Source: Streptomyces sp. CB01201
Lineage (GTDB): Bacteria > Actinomycetota > Actinomycetes > Streptomycetales > Streptomycetaceae
Direction of reading: 5' to 3'
DNA: 64,000 bases
Assembly: GCF_002803085.1 (NCBI RefSeq)
Contig: NZ_NNBJ01000002.1
Coordinates: 433,590 to 497,589, forward strand
The notes beneath the pieces are model-generated. The model saw only the letters and a program-made list of their open reading frames with translations, ran no database searches and was not told the DNA's origin. The first letter of the stretch is position 1; each line of letters starts with the position of its first letter. Below, piece by piece: positions 16,853 to 25,026 of the stretch. The position numbers and the translations under genes are program-made.

Positions 16853-16870
16853 ATAAACGTTCAATGAACG
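16853..16870 (-). promoter_or_regulatory. AfsR-type direct repeat (afsS promoter)
   Basis: On the minus strand CGTTCAT (16870-16864) and CGTTTAT (16859-16853) form a direct repeat with 11-bp periodicity, the spacing recognised by SARP regulators. The site lies 16 bases past the afsR stop and about 170 bases before afsS. In S. coelicolor, AfsR binds CGTTCA-type repeats at the afsS promoter and PhoP overlaps them. The -10 hexamer is not clear by eye. Confidence 0.7.
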
Positions 16871-16885
16871 CGCTGACTGGGGGCG

Positions 16886-19800
16886 TTATGCGGCCGCCAC
16901 GGGGCTGAGCAGAGCGCGTACCTGGTCCGCCTCCGGCGAGCCCAGCTCCTCGAAGATGGCCAGTGCGTCGCGCCAGCAGACCTGCGCCCGGCCCGCGTGC
17001 CCTATGCCGGCCAGGGCCTGGCCGAGCACGGTGAGCACATTGCCCCGCCGCCACTCCCCGCCGATGCCGCGCAGCACCGTGAGCGCCATCTCGGCGTTGG
17101 CCGCCGCCTGCGCGGGCCGCCTGCCCGCGAGGTCCACCTCCGCGAGCCGGAACAGCGTCATGCCCTCCCACAGCCGTTGCCGGCTGTCCCGGAAGACGGC
17201 CAGCGCCTCGTTGAGCCGGTCCGCCGCCGCGCGCAGCTGACCGCTCTTGGTGAGCGCGAGCCCCAGCGCGTAACGGCCGTTGGCGCCGCGCAGCTCGTGC
17301 CCCATCGCGTCGTAGATGTCGATGCCCTCCTGGGCGAGGGTGACCGCGCTCGCGGTGCGGCCCATCGCCAGGTGGATACGGGACAGGTTACACAGCGCGC
17401 TGGCCTCGCCGGGCCGGTTGGCGTCGGCCCGGAACGCCTCGATGGCGCGCGTGAGATGACCTTCGCCGTCGGTGGGCCGGTTCTGGTAGAGCGCGATGAT
17501 GCCGCGTGCGTTGGAGGCCCAGCACAGCGGCAGCGGATCGTGTGTGGGACCGGCCAGGCGCATGGCCTCCTGTGCCTCGTGGTCGGCGTGCTCGAACCGG
17601 CCGGCCAGCTGGTGCACATTGGCCAGGGTCATCACCGCCCGCCCCTCGGCCTGGGTGTCGCCCCGGGTGCGGGCGGCCTCGCGCACGGCCTCGGCGGTCG
17701 CCTCGTACTGCCGCGAGTTGGCGCCGGACTCGCCCAGGTCGAGCGCCGCGTACAGCAGGTCGACGGCCCGGCGCAGCGTGCCGGGCCCCGACAGCTGGCG
17801 TACGCAGGCGAGCAGCGGGTCGGCCTCCGCGTACAGCCAGTCCTGCGCGCGGTGGCGGTCGCCGAAGGACAGACCCCGGTAGGTGGTGGGCTCCAGATGG
17901 TCTACCAGGCGGTCGCCCGGGCGCTCCAGGGCGTACACCCCGGACGCCGTCGCGAGGTAGAAGTCGAGCAGGCGGGAGAGGGCCGACTCGCGTTCCGCCG
18001 GGGGCAGGTCGTCGCGCTCGGCGCAGGAGCGCGCATAGAGGCGGACGAGGTCGTGGTAGCGGTAGCGGCCGGGCGCGGCCGACTCCACCAGGGACGTGTC
18101 GACGAGCGACTCCAGGATGTCCTCGGTCTCCTGCTCGGGGAGGTCGAGGACGGCGGCCGCCGCGGCCAGCGAGATGTCGGGCCCGTCGGGCAGCCCGAGC
18201 AGCCGGAAGGCGCGGGACTGGGCGGGTTCCAGCTGGCCGTAGCCGAGCTCGAAGGTCGCCTTGACCGCGAGGTCGCCGGCCTGGAGTTCGTCCAGCCGGC
18301 GGCGCTCGTCCGCGAGCTTCGCGGCCAGCACGGAGACGGTCCAGGTGCGGCGCGCGGCGAGCCGGGAGGCGGCGATGCGGATGGCGAGCGGCAGGAAGCC
18401 GCAGGCGCCCACCACGTCCAGGGAGGCCTCGCGCTCGGCGGACACCCGCTCCTCGCCGACGATCCTGGTGAACAGCTGGAGCGCCTCCTCGGGGGACATC
18501 ACGTCCAGGTCGACGAGGTGCGCGCCGGCCAGGCCGACCATCCGGATGCGGCTGGTGACCAGTGCGGCGCAGCCCGCCGTGCCCGGCAGGAGCGGCCGGA
18601 TCTGCGCCGCGTCCCGGGCGTTGTCGAGCAGCACCAGGACCCGGCGGCCGTCGAGCGTGGAGCGGAACAGGGCGGCCCGCTCCTCCATCGACTCGGGGAT
18701 CGCCGAGTCCGGGGTGCCGAGGGCGCGCAGGAACGCGCCGAGCACGGTGTCCGGCTCGGCGAAGTGCTGGCCCGCGCCCTGGAGGTCGACGTAGAGCTGG
18801 CCGTCGGGGAAGTGGGGGCGGGCCGCGTGCGCCACGTGCACGGCGAGGGTGGTCTTGCCGACGCCCCCGATCCCGGCGAGCGCGGACACCGCCATCACCG
18901 TCGTCCCGGCGTCCGCGAGCCGCGAGGTGAGCTCCCGCACGAACGCGGCCCGGCCGGTGAAGTCCGGTACGGAAGCGGGCAGTTGGGCCGGGCGGACCGG
19001 TGCGGGTGCGGCGGCCGCGGGTGCGTCGACGGGCGGGCGCGCGAGATCCTGGTCGGCCCGCAGGATGCGCTGCTGGAGGTGGGCCAGCTCGGGCCGCGGG
19101 TCGACGCCCAGCTCGTCGGCGAGCAGCCGGCGGGTGTCCGCGTAGACGGCGAGGGCCTCGGCCTGGCGGCCGCTGCGGTACAGGGCCAGCATCAGCAGTT
19201 CGCGCAGCCGCTCGCGCAGCGGCTGTGCCGCGGTCAGGGCGGTCAGCTCGGAGACGGCCTCGGCATGGCAGCCCGCCTCCAGGTCGAGGTCCAGGCGCGC
19301 CTCGATGAGCTGGAGACGCCACTCGGCGAGCCGGGTGCGCTGGTTCTCGGCGTACGGTCCCGGCACCCCGGCCAGCGGCTCGCCGTCCCAGTGCGCGAGC
19401 GCGGCGTTCAGCAGATCGCGGGCGCGGCCCTTCTCGCCGCCGGCCCGCGCCTTCTCGGCGGCCGTCGCCAGCTCCTGGGCCGCGGTGAGGTCGAGGGTGG
19501 CGGCCGCGGGCCGGATCGCGTACCCGCCGGACTCGCTGACCAGCACGTCCGGGTCGAGGACCTTGCGCAGCCGCGAGGCGTAGGTACGGATCGCGGCCAG
19601 CGCCTGCGAGGGCGGGTCCTCGCCCCAGATGGCGTCGATGAGTTCGGCGGCGGTGGCGGTGCGGCCGTCCCGCAGCAGCAGGGCGGCGAGCAGGGCGCGC
19701 TGCTGCGGGGAGCCGGACGGCAGCGCCTCATCGCCGCGCCAGGCCCGTACCGGTCCGAGGACACCGAAGCGGAGCCCGGCCCCGGCGGCCTGCGGGGCCG

Positions 19801-19897
19801 GCCCGGGTGTCCGCTCGCCGGGCTGCCCCGTCGCGTGCTGCGGCGGCGGCACCGGAGCGCGTTGCTCCGGTACGCGCGGCTCGCCGTCACGGTCCAT
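16886..19897 (-). CDS. afsR: AfsR, SARP-family global regulator
   Basis: This protein of about 1003 residues has the AfsR layout. An OmpR-like winged helix and bacterial transcriptional-activation domain (about 35-290, starting LRFGVLGPVRAWRGDEALP) come first. An NB-ARC ATPase follows with the P-loop ALAGIGGVGKTTLAVH near residue 345 and a VLVLLDNARDAAQ Walker B strand. The C-terminal third consists of TPR helices. It is the phosphorylation target of AfsK and activates afsS. The ATG at 19897 (MDRDGEPRVPEQ) is chosen over an upstream in-frame start because it matches the AfsR N-terminus and has AGGGGG ahead. Length is close to the 993 residues of S. coelicolor AfsR. Confidence 0.93.
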   Translation of the reverse strand: MDRDGEPRVPEQRAPVPPPQHATGQPGERTPGPAPQAAGAGLRFGVLGPVRAWRGDEALPSGSPQQRALLAALLLRDGRTATAAELIDAIWGEDPPSQALAAIRTYASRLRKVLDPDVLVSESGGYAIRPAAATLDLTAAQELATAAEKARAGGEKGRARDLLNAALAHWDGEPLAGVPGPYAENQRTRLAEWRLQLIEARLDLDLEAGCHAEAVSELTALTAAQPLRERLRELLMLALYRSGRQAEALAVYADTRRLLADELGVDPRPELAHLQQRILRADQDLARPPVDAPAAAAPAPVRPAQLPASVPDFTGRAAFVRELTSRLADAGTTVMAVSALAGIGGVGKTTLAVHVAHAARPHFPDGQLYVDLQGAGQHFAEPDTVLGAFLRALGTPDSAIPESMEERAALFRSTLDGRRVLVLLDNARDAAQIRPLLPGTAGCAALVTSRIRMVGLAGAHLVDLDVMSPEEALQLFTRIVGEERVSAEREASLDVVGACGFLPLAIRIAASRLAARRTWTVSVLAAKLADERRRLDELQAGDLAVKATFELGYGQLEPAQSRAFRLLGLPDGPDISLAAAAAVLDLPEQETEDILESLVDTSLVESAAPGRYRYHDLVRLYARSCAERDDLPPAERESALSRLLDFYLATASGVYALERPGDRLVDHLEPTTYRGLSFGDRHRAQDWLYAEADPLLACVRQLSGPGTLRRAVDLLYAALDLGESGANSRQYEATAEAVREAARTRGDTQAEGRAVMTLANVHQLAGRFEHADHEAQEAMRLAGPTHDPLPLCWASNARGIIALYQNRPTDGEGHLTRAIEAFRADANRPGEASALCNLSRIHLAMGRTASAVTLAQEGIDIYDAMGHELRGANGRYALGLALTKSGQLRAAADRLNEALAVFRDSRQRLWEGMTLFRLAEVDLAGRRPAQAAANAEMALTVLRGIGGEWRRGNVLTVLGQALAGIGHAGRAQVCWRDALAIFEELGSPEADQVRALLSPVAAA

Positions 19898-20078
19898 AGC
19901 TGCCCCCTGTACCCCCGTACTCCTGGATTGCTCCCCGCCAGTCTGCCCTGTCCGGAGGGGCCGCGTCAGCAACGGGTGACGCTCTGCACAAGGCCTAGAC
20001 ACATGGTCTGCACACTCATCGCAGGCCCCCGTCGGCGGACTTGGCGGCCGGGGCGGGGCAGGAGGGGCGGCCCAACTA

Positions 20079-20095
20079 GCTGACGGATCGTCAGA
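20079..20095. promoter_or_regulatory. TCTGACG palindromic operator, site 4
   Basis: GCTGACGGATCGTCAGA differs from the perfect palindrome only at the first base. It ends 20 bases before the amidohydrolase ATG and lies in the afsR-amidohydrolase divergent region, 180 bp upstream of the afsR start. Confidence 0.8.
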
Positions 20096-20115
20096 TCGGG
20101 TCTACCGTAAACGGC

Positions 20116-21336
20116 ATGGAGACCTTCCCGAAGATCATCTCGGTGGACGACCACACGGTGGAGCCCCCCAACGTCTGGCGGGACCGCCTCCCGTCGAAGT
20201 ACCGCGACATCGGACCGCGCATCGTGCGGGCCCCCCTGAAGGAAATGACCTTCCTGGGCGGCAAGTTCGCACCGGTCATGGGCGCCAAGGGCGACGACGG
20301 ACCGATCGGCGACTGGTGGGTGTACGAGGACCTGCACCGCCCGCTGACCCGCCTGGACACGGCGGTGGGCTACGCGAGGGACGAGATAAAGCTGGAGGTC
20401 ATCACGTACGAGCAGATGCGCCCGGGCTCGTACGACGTCCCGGCCCGGCTCGCCGACATGGACGTCAACCACGTCCAGTCGGCCCTGTGCTTCCCGACCT
20501 TCCCCCGGTTCTGCGGCCAGACCTTCACCGAAGCCCCCGACCGCGAACTCGGGCTGCTCTCGGTGCGGGCCTACAACGACTGGATGGTGGACGAGTGGTG
20601 CGGCCCCGAGGCGCACGGCCGCCTCGTCCCGCTCACGCTCATCCCGTTGTGGGACGCCGAGTTGGCGGCCGCGGAGGTCCGCCGCAACGCCGCGCGCGGA
20701 GTGCGCGCGGTGGCCTTCTCCGAGATACCCCCGCACCTCGGCCTGCCCTCCATCCACACCGACGACTGGGACCCCTTCCTCGCCGCCTGCGACGAGACCG
20801 GCACGGTCATCGCCATGCACATCGGCTCCTCCAGCCGCATGCCCTCCACCTCGCCGGACGCCCCGCCGGCGGTCGGCTCCACCATCACCTTCGCCAACTG
20901 CTGCTTCTCGATGGTCGACTGGCTGATGAGCGGCAAGTTCGAACGCTTCCCCCGGCTGAAGATCATGTACGCCGAGGGCCAGATCGGCTGGATCCCGTAC
21001 ATCCTGGAACGCGCGGACGTGGTCTGGGAGGAGAACCGCGGCTGGGGCGGGGTGGCCGACAAGGTCCACCGGCCGCCGTCCGAACTCTTCGCGGAGCATG
21101 TGTACGGCTGCTTCTTCGACGACGCGTTCGGCCTGAAGAACCTGGACGCGGTGGGCGTCGGCAACGTCCTGTACGAGACCGACTACCCGCACTCCGACTC
21201 GACCTGGCCCAAGTCGAAGGAGGTGGGGGAGGCGCAGATGGGCCATCTGTCGCCGGAGGTGGTGGAGCGGATCGTGCGGGGCAACGCGATCGAGCTGCTG
21301 GGGCTCAGCCCCGAGGGGCTCTGGACGGGAGCGTAA
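20116..21336 (+). CDS. amidohydrolase-2 family metal-dependent hydrolase/decarboxylase
   Basis: This 406-residue TIM-barrel protein is of the ACMSD-like amidohydrolase-2 family. It starts with the strand IISVDDHTVEPPNVW, has HIGSSSRMPS near residue 235 and ends with the active-site segment VLYETDYPHSDSTWP (Asp-Tyr-Pro-His) and the helix NAIELLGL. Family members are decarboxylases or hydrolases of cyclic compounds; many homologues sit in steroid or terpenoid catabolic clusters. No ribosome site precedes the ATG, and the operator lies 20 bases upstream, which suits a short-leader promoter under its control. The reaction is unknown. Confidence 0.85.
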   Translation: METFPKIISVDDHTVEPPNVWRDRLPSKYRDIGPRIVRAPLKEMTFLGGKFAPVMGAKGDDGPIGDWWVYEDLHRPLTRLDTAVGYARDEIKLEVITYEQMRPGSYDVPARLADMDVNHVQSALCFPTFPRFCGQTFTEAPDRELGLLSVRAYNDWMVDEWCGPEAHGRLVPLTLIPLWDAELAAAEVRRNAARGVRAVAFSEIPPHLGLPSIHTDDWDPFLAACDETGTVIAMHIGSSSRMPSTSPDAPPAVGSTITFANCCFSMVDWLMSGKFERFPRLKIMYAEGQIGWIPYILERADVVWEENRGWGGVADKVHRPPSELFAEHVYGCFFDDAFGLKNLDAVGVGNVLYETDYPHSDSTWPKSKEVGEAQMGHLSPEVVERIVRGNAIELLGLSPEGLWTGA

Positions 21337-21429
21337 CGATCCGGACGCCGGGCCGCACGGCGCCGCTGCTTGCCGGAGCGGCCTCCGGGCTCCGGCTCCC
21401 GCGGTGCGCCAGTGCCCGCACACCCCTTG

Positions 21430-21446
21430 CCTGACGGTCCGTCAGC
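21430..21446. promoter_or_regulatory. TCTGACG palindromic operator, site 5
   Basis: CCTGACGGTCCGTCAGC keeps the full CTGACG/CGTCAG arms. It is the distal member of a tandem pair, 41 bp (about four helical turns) from site 6, upstream of the luciferase-like gene at 21510. Confidence 0.8.
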
Positions 21447-21470
21447 TACGACGATGAGCCCACCAACTCA

Positions 21471-21487
21471 TGTGACGGATCGTCAGA
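21471..21487. promoter_or_regulatory. TCTGACG palindromic operator, site 6
   Basis: TGTGACGGATCGTCAGA keeps a TGACG/CGTCA core and a perfect right arm. It ends 22 bases before the GTG start at 21510, just ahead of the GGAGG ribosome site at 21495-21499. Confidence 0.8.
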
Positions 21488-21509
21488 TCAGGCTGGAGGC
21501 GGGCGCGCG

Positions 21510-22454
21510 GTGCCGATACTGCCGAACGGGCGACTGGTGTACGGGATGCAGCTCCCGGTCCAGTCGCAGAGCACCATCTACGCGGAGGGCTGGGAGGCCG
21601 GGGCCGGTCCCGAGGACCTGGCCGAGATCGCCGGGGCCGCCGACCGGTCCGGCTTCGCCTACCTCGCGAGCTGCGACCACGTCGGCGTCCCGCGACGGCT
21701 CGCGGGGCCGATGAGCACCATCTGGTACGACCCGGTCGCCACGCTCTCCTTCCTCGCGGGCATCACCGACCGGGTCCTGCTGATGAGCCATGTCGCGGTC
21801 GTCGGGCTGCGCCATCCGCTCGTCACCGCGAAGCAGTACGCGACCTTGGACCACCTCAGCGGGGGCCGGCTGATCCTGGGGGTCGGGGCCGGGCACGTGC
21901 GGGAGGAGTTCGACGCCGTCGGGGCGGACTTCGAGCGACGGGGACCCGTTCTCGACGAGACGATCGACGCGCTGCGGGCCGCGCTCGGGCCCGAGGAGTA
22001 CCCCTCCTTCCAGGGCGAGCGCTTCGCCTTCGAGGGGCTCGGGCAGCGGCCCCGGCCCGCCCAGCGGCAGGTGCCGATCTGGGTGGGCGGCTCGTCCCCG
22101 GCCGCCGTCCGCCGGGCCGCGCTGCGCGGTGACGGCTGGCTTCCGCAGGGCGACCCGCGCGAGGAACTGCCCTCCCAGATAGCCAAGTTGAGGAGACTGC
22201 GCGAGGAGGCCGGAGTCGCCGACCCGATCACCGTCGGCGCGATCACCGAGGCGCTGTACGTCGGTGAACCCGGCTGGGACACCGGGCGCCGCGCCCTCAC
22301 GGGCAAGCCGGAGGCCCTCGCCGAGTCGCTGCGCGCCTACCGCGCGATGGGCGTGGACCAGATCCAGGTGCGCTTCCGGTCCCGTTCGCGTACCGAACTC
22401 ATCGACCAGATGGGCGCGTTCGGGGCCGAGATCGCCCCGCACCTCAACGACTGA
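21510..22454 (+). CDS. LLM-class F420/flavin-dependent oxidoreductase
   Basis: This 314-residue luciferase-like monooxygenase-fold protein shows the strand YLASCDHVGVP, the helix and strand ATLDHLSGGRLILGVGAGHVREEFDAVG (split here as ATLDHLSGGRLILGVG then AGHVREEFDAVG) and the phosphate-binding PIWVGGSSPAAVRRAA. These are features of the actinobacterial LLM group, many members of which use F420. The GTG start is supported by GGAGG ten bases upstream. An SDR follows 67 bases downstream in the same direction, probably in one transcript under the tandem operators. The reaction is probably reduction or oxidation of a ring or keto group; the substrate is unknown. Confidence 0.85.
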   Translation: MPILPNGRLVYGMQLPVQSQSTIYAEGWEAGAGPEDLAEIAGAADRSGFAYLASCDHVGVPRRLAGPMSTIWYDPVATLSFLAGITDRVLLMSHVAVVGLRHPLVTAKQYATLDHLSGGRLILGVGAGHVREEFDAVGADFERRGPVLDETIDALRAALGPEEYPSFQGERFAFEGLGQRPRPAQRQVPIWVGGSSPAAVRRAALRGDGWLPQGDPREELPSQIAKLRRLREEAGVADPITVGAITEALYVGEPGWDTGRRALTGKPEALAESLRAYRAMGVDQIQVRFRSRSRTELIDQMGAFGAEIAPHLND

Positions 22455-22521
22455 GCATGCCGGTCCCGCACGTCACGCACGTCACGCACGTCCAGTACAC
22501 CCCGAGGAACAGGAGGACCGC

Positions 22522-23307
22522 ATGGGCAAGCTCGATGGGCGGGTCGTCTTCATCACCGGTGCCGCGCGCGGCCAGGGCGAGCAGGAGGCGCGGCTCTTCG
22601 TGGCCGAAGGGGCCAGGGTCGTCGTCGCCGATGTGCTCGACGGGCAGGGCGAGGCGCTGGCCAAGGAGCTGGGGGAGCGGAACGCGCTCTTCGTCCACCT
22701 CGACGTGAGCCGGGAGGAGGAGTGGGCGGCCGCCGTGGCCACCGCGAAGGACGCGTTCGGGAAGATCGACGGTCTGGTCAACAACGCCGGGATCCTGCGG
22801 TTCAACGCGCTCGTCGACACCCCGCTCGACGAGTTCATGCAGGTGGTCCAGGTCAACCAGGTCGGCTGCTTCCTCGGCATCAAGACGGTGGCGCCGGAGA
22901 TCGGCGCGGCGGGCGGCGGCACGATCGTCAACACCGCCTCCTACACGGCGATGACCGGCATGAGCGCGGTGGGCACGTACGCCGCCACCAAGCACGCCAT
23001 CCTCGGACTCACCCGGGTCGCCGCGATGGAGCTCGCGCATCTGGGGATCCGGGTCAACGCGGTGTGCCCGGGGGCCATCGACACGGCGATGTCCAACCCG
23101 GCCCAGCTGGACCCGACGGCGGACGCCTCGGAGACCTCGGCCGCCCTGGACGAGCTGTACCGCAAGCTGGTGCCGCTCGGGCGGGTGGGCAGGCCCGAGG
23201 AGGTGGCGGCGCTCGCCCTGTTCCTGTCCGGTGCGGACTCCTCGTACGTCACCGGGCAGCCGTTCGTGATCGACGGGGGCTGGCTGGCCGGGGTCTCCCT
23301 GTTCTGA
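22522..23307 (+). CDS. short-chain dehydrogenase/reductase (hydroxysteroid-dehydrogenase type)
   Basis: This 261-residue classical SDR has the NAD-binding TGAARGQG motif (about 12-19), Asp in VVVADVLD that favours NAD(H) over NADP(H), NNAG, the catalytic serine in NTASYTAMTG and YAATK as the Tyr-x-x-x-Lys pair. The C-terminus FVIDGGWLAG is typical. It resembles the 3-alpha/20-beta-hydroxysteroid dehydrogenases in overall pattern. AGGAGGA at 22511-22517 sets the ATG at 22522. Co-transcription with the LLM gene upstream suggests it oxidises an alcohol intermediate of the same pathway. Confidence 0.87.
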   Translation: MGKLDGRVVFITGAARGQGEQEARLFVAEGARVVVADVLDGQGEALAKELGERNALFVHLDVSREEEWAAAVATAKDAFGKIDGLVNNAGILRFNALVDTPLDEFMQVVQVNQVGCFLGIKTVAPEIGAAGGGTIVNTASYTAMTGMSAVGTYAATKHAILGLTRVAAMELAHLGIRVNAVCPGAIDTAMSNPAQLDPTADASETSAALDELYRKLVPLGRVGRPEEVAALALFLSGADSSYVTGQPFVIDGGWLAGVSLF

Positions 23308-23335
23308 GGCGGTACGAGCCGGTTCCGAGGCGCTA

Positions 23336-23352
23336 TCTGACTGTGCGTCAGG
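23336..23352. promoter_or_regulatory. TCTGACG palindromic operator, site 7
   Basis: TCTGACTGTGCGTCAGG is a palindrome with two arm mismatches. It is paired with site 8, 62 bp away (about six helical turns), and a TTGACG sequence resembling a -35 lies between the two at 23355-23360. Confidence 0.75.
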
Positions 23353-23397
23353 TATTGACGGTCCTCGCGGCCGGTGGAACAGTCGAGCTCGTCACAA

Positions 23398-23414
23398 TCT
23401 GACGATGCGTCAGA
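23398..23414. promoter_or_regulatory. TCTGACG palindromic operator, site 8 (perfect)
   Basis: TCTGACGATGCGTCAGA is a perfect 7-3-7 palindrome located 30 bases before the TTG start of the luciferase-like gene. Confidence 0.88.
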
Positions 23415-23444
23415 AACAAGTGATTCCCATGAAGGAGAAGTCCC

Positions 23445-24566
23445 TTGGAATTCGGACTCTTTGTGCAGGGATACGTGCCGGCAGCACGGTCCGCGGTCGA
23501 CCCCATGGCGGAGCACAAGGCGCTGATGGAGGAGACGAAGTACGTCATCCAGGCCGACAAGTCCGGCTTCAAGTACGCCTGGGCCTCCGAGCACCACTTC
23601 CTGGAGGAGTACTCGCACCTCTCGGCCAACGAGGTCTTCCTCGGCTACCTCGCCCACGCCACCGAACGCATCCACCTCGGCTCGGGCATCTTCAACCCGC
23701 TGGCCCAGGTCAACCACCCGGTCAAGGTCGCCGAGAAGGTGGCCATGCTGGACCACCTCTCCGAGGGCCGCTTCGAGTTCGGCAGCGGCCGGGGCGCCGG
23801 CTCCCACGAGATCCTCGGGTTCATACCGGGCGTCACCGATATGAACTACACCAAGGAGATCTGGGAAGAGACCATCGCCGAGTTCCCCAAGATGTGGCTC
23901 CAGGAGGAGTACCCGGGGTTCCAGGGCAAGCACTGGTCGCTCCCGCCCCGCAAGATCTTCCCCAAGCCGTACGGGAAGTCGCACCCGGCCATGTGGTACG
24001 CGGCCGGGTCCCCGCCCTCGTACGCCATGGCGGCGCGCAAGGGGCTCGGGGTGCTCGGGTTCTCCGTGCAGAAGGTCTCCGACATGGAGTGGGTCCTGGA
24101 GCAGTACAAGACGGCGATCCAGGAGGCCGAGCCGATCGGGGACTTCGTCAACGACAACGTGATGGTGACCTCCACGGCGATCTGCGCGCCGACGCACGAC
24201 GAGGCGGTGCGGATCGCCGTCGAGGGCGGCCTCAACCGGCTCCAGTCGCTGGTGTTCCGCTACCACGACACGTTCCCGCGGCCGGAGGGGATTCCGGAGT
24301 GGCCGGAGCTGCTGCCGGAGTACAACGCGGAGATCATCGAGCTGCTCATCGCGGAGGAGCTGATGATCTGCGGCGATCCTGACGAGGTCACCGCGCAGTG
24401 CAAGCGGTGGGAGCAGGCGGGGGCCGATCAGCTGTCGTTCGGGTTGCCGATCGGGGTGCCGTTCGAGGACACGATGCAGACGATTCGGTTGATCGGGGAG
24501 CATGTGATTCCGCGGATCGACACGGATCCGGTCCACCGCACGTCCCGCTTCCGCGCCTCCGCATAG
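23445..24566 (+). CDS. luciferase-like flavin-dependent monooxygenase
   Basis: This 373-residue LLM-fold protein begins MEFGLFVQGYVP and contains YAWASEHHFLEEYSHLSANE (EHHF is the flavin-proximal signature), IHLGSGIFNPLAQVNHPV and the phosphate-binding MWYAAGSPPSYAMAARKG. It resembles the two-histidine bacterial luciferase-type monooxygenases more than F420 reductases. The start is a rare TTG at 23445, chosen because AAGGAGAAG sits just upstream and the protein aligns with the family N-terminus; an ATG at 23429 is out of frame. Two operators lie immediately upstream, so it has its own controlled promoter. It may perform a Baeyer-Villiger-like or hydroxylation step; this is inference. Confidence 0.86.
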   Translation: MEFGLFVQGYVPAARSAVDPMAEHKALMEETKYVIQADKSGFKYAWASEHHFLEEYSHLSANEVFLGYLAHATERIHLGSGIFNPLAQVNHPVKVAEKVAMLDHLSEGRFEFGSGRGAGSHEILGFIPGVTDMNYTKEIWEETIAEFPKMWLQEEYPGFQGKHWSLPPRKIFPKPYGKSHPAMWYAAGSPPSYAMAARKGLGVLGFSVQKVSDMEWVLEQYKTAIQEAEPIGDFVNDNVMVTSTAICAPTHDEAVRIAVEGGLNRLQSLVFRYHDTFPRPEGIPEWPELLPEYNAEIIELLIAEELMICGDPDEVTAQCKRWEQAGADQLSFGLPIGVPFEDTMQTIRLIGEHVIPRIDTDPVHRTSRFRASA

Positions 24567-24571
24567 CCCCC

Positions 24572-24660
24572 TGGGGCTCCGCCCCAGACCCCTGCGGGGG
24601 CTCCGCCCCAGACCCCTGCGGGGGCTCCGCCCCAGACCCCTGCGGGGGCTCCGCCCCCTG
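24572..24660. repeat. 24-bp GC-rich tandem repeat, three copies plus a partial
   Basis: The unit contains CTCCGCCCCAGACCCCTGCG and is repeated with a 24-bp period. Each unit is partly self-complementary (GGGGCTCCGCCCC), so the transcript can fold into serial hairpins and may terminate the upstream gene. Such 'CTCCGCCCCAGACCCC' arrays are common between Streptomyces genes. Confidence 0.8.
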
Positions 24661-24744
24661 CACCCCCGTCGCGCCTGAACGGCGCTCGTCCTCAATCGCC
24701 GGACGGGCTGAAGTGCCCGATGTGGGCCCGCACCGAGGCCTTTA

Positions 24745-24828
24745 GGGGCGCGGGGAACTGCGCGATCAGCCACCCACGGTGGGCGGATGAGAGCGGGGTT
24801 GGGGGCGCGGGGAACTGCGCGATCAGCC
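24745..24828. repeat. two copies of a 27-bp dispersed Streptomyces repeat
   Basis: A 27-bp element with core GCGGGGAACTGCGCGATC occurs at 24745-24771 and 24802-24828, with the same GGGGC start and CAGCC end. It is a familiar dispersed intergenic repeat in Streptomyces genomes. Both copies lie in the 460-bp gap before the D-aminoacylase gene, which otherwise shows no gene. Confidence 0.75.
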
Positions 24829-25026
24829 GCGTGCGGTTCGCAGCCGAAGAGGGGGCCCGGGGCGGAGCCCGGGGGGTGGGCCCGTGTAAGGCGCGGGGCG
24901 GTGTCTTCCCGGACCGCCGCCTCGTCACCGCCCCCGGCCGGAGGCCATTCGCGGCGGCCCCCGGCCGGGGGCGAAACCCATGCCCGCACGCACGGAGCAG
25001 GCCAGAACCGTCTAGAAAGGGAACCC

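Noticed and set aside
16997..20083. 1028-codon open frame on the plus strand opposite afsR
   Set aside because: It is a high-GC antisense shadow: no ribosome site, Arg/Gly/Val-rich composition with no motif, and afsR on the other strand is unmistakable.
23429..24382. ATG at 23429 as the start of the LLM gene
   Set aside because: It opens a different frame from the EHHF-containing LLM frame; TTG 23445 gives the correct family N-terminus.
24572..24660. 24-bp repeats as a CRISPR array
   Set aside because: There are no unique spacers between units and no cas genes in the window; it is a plain tandem repeat.
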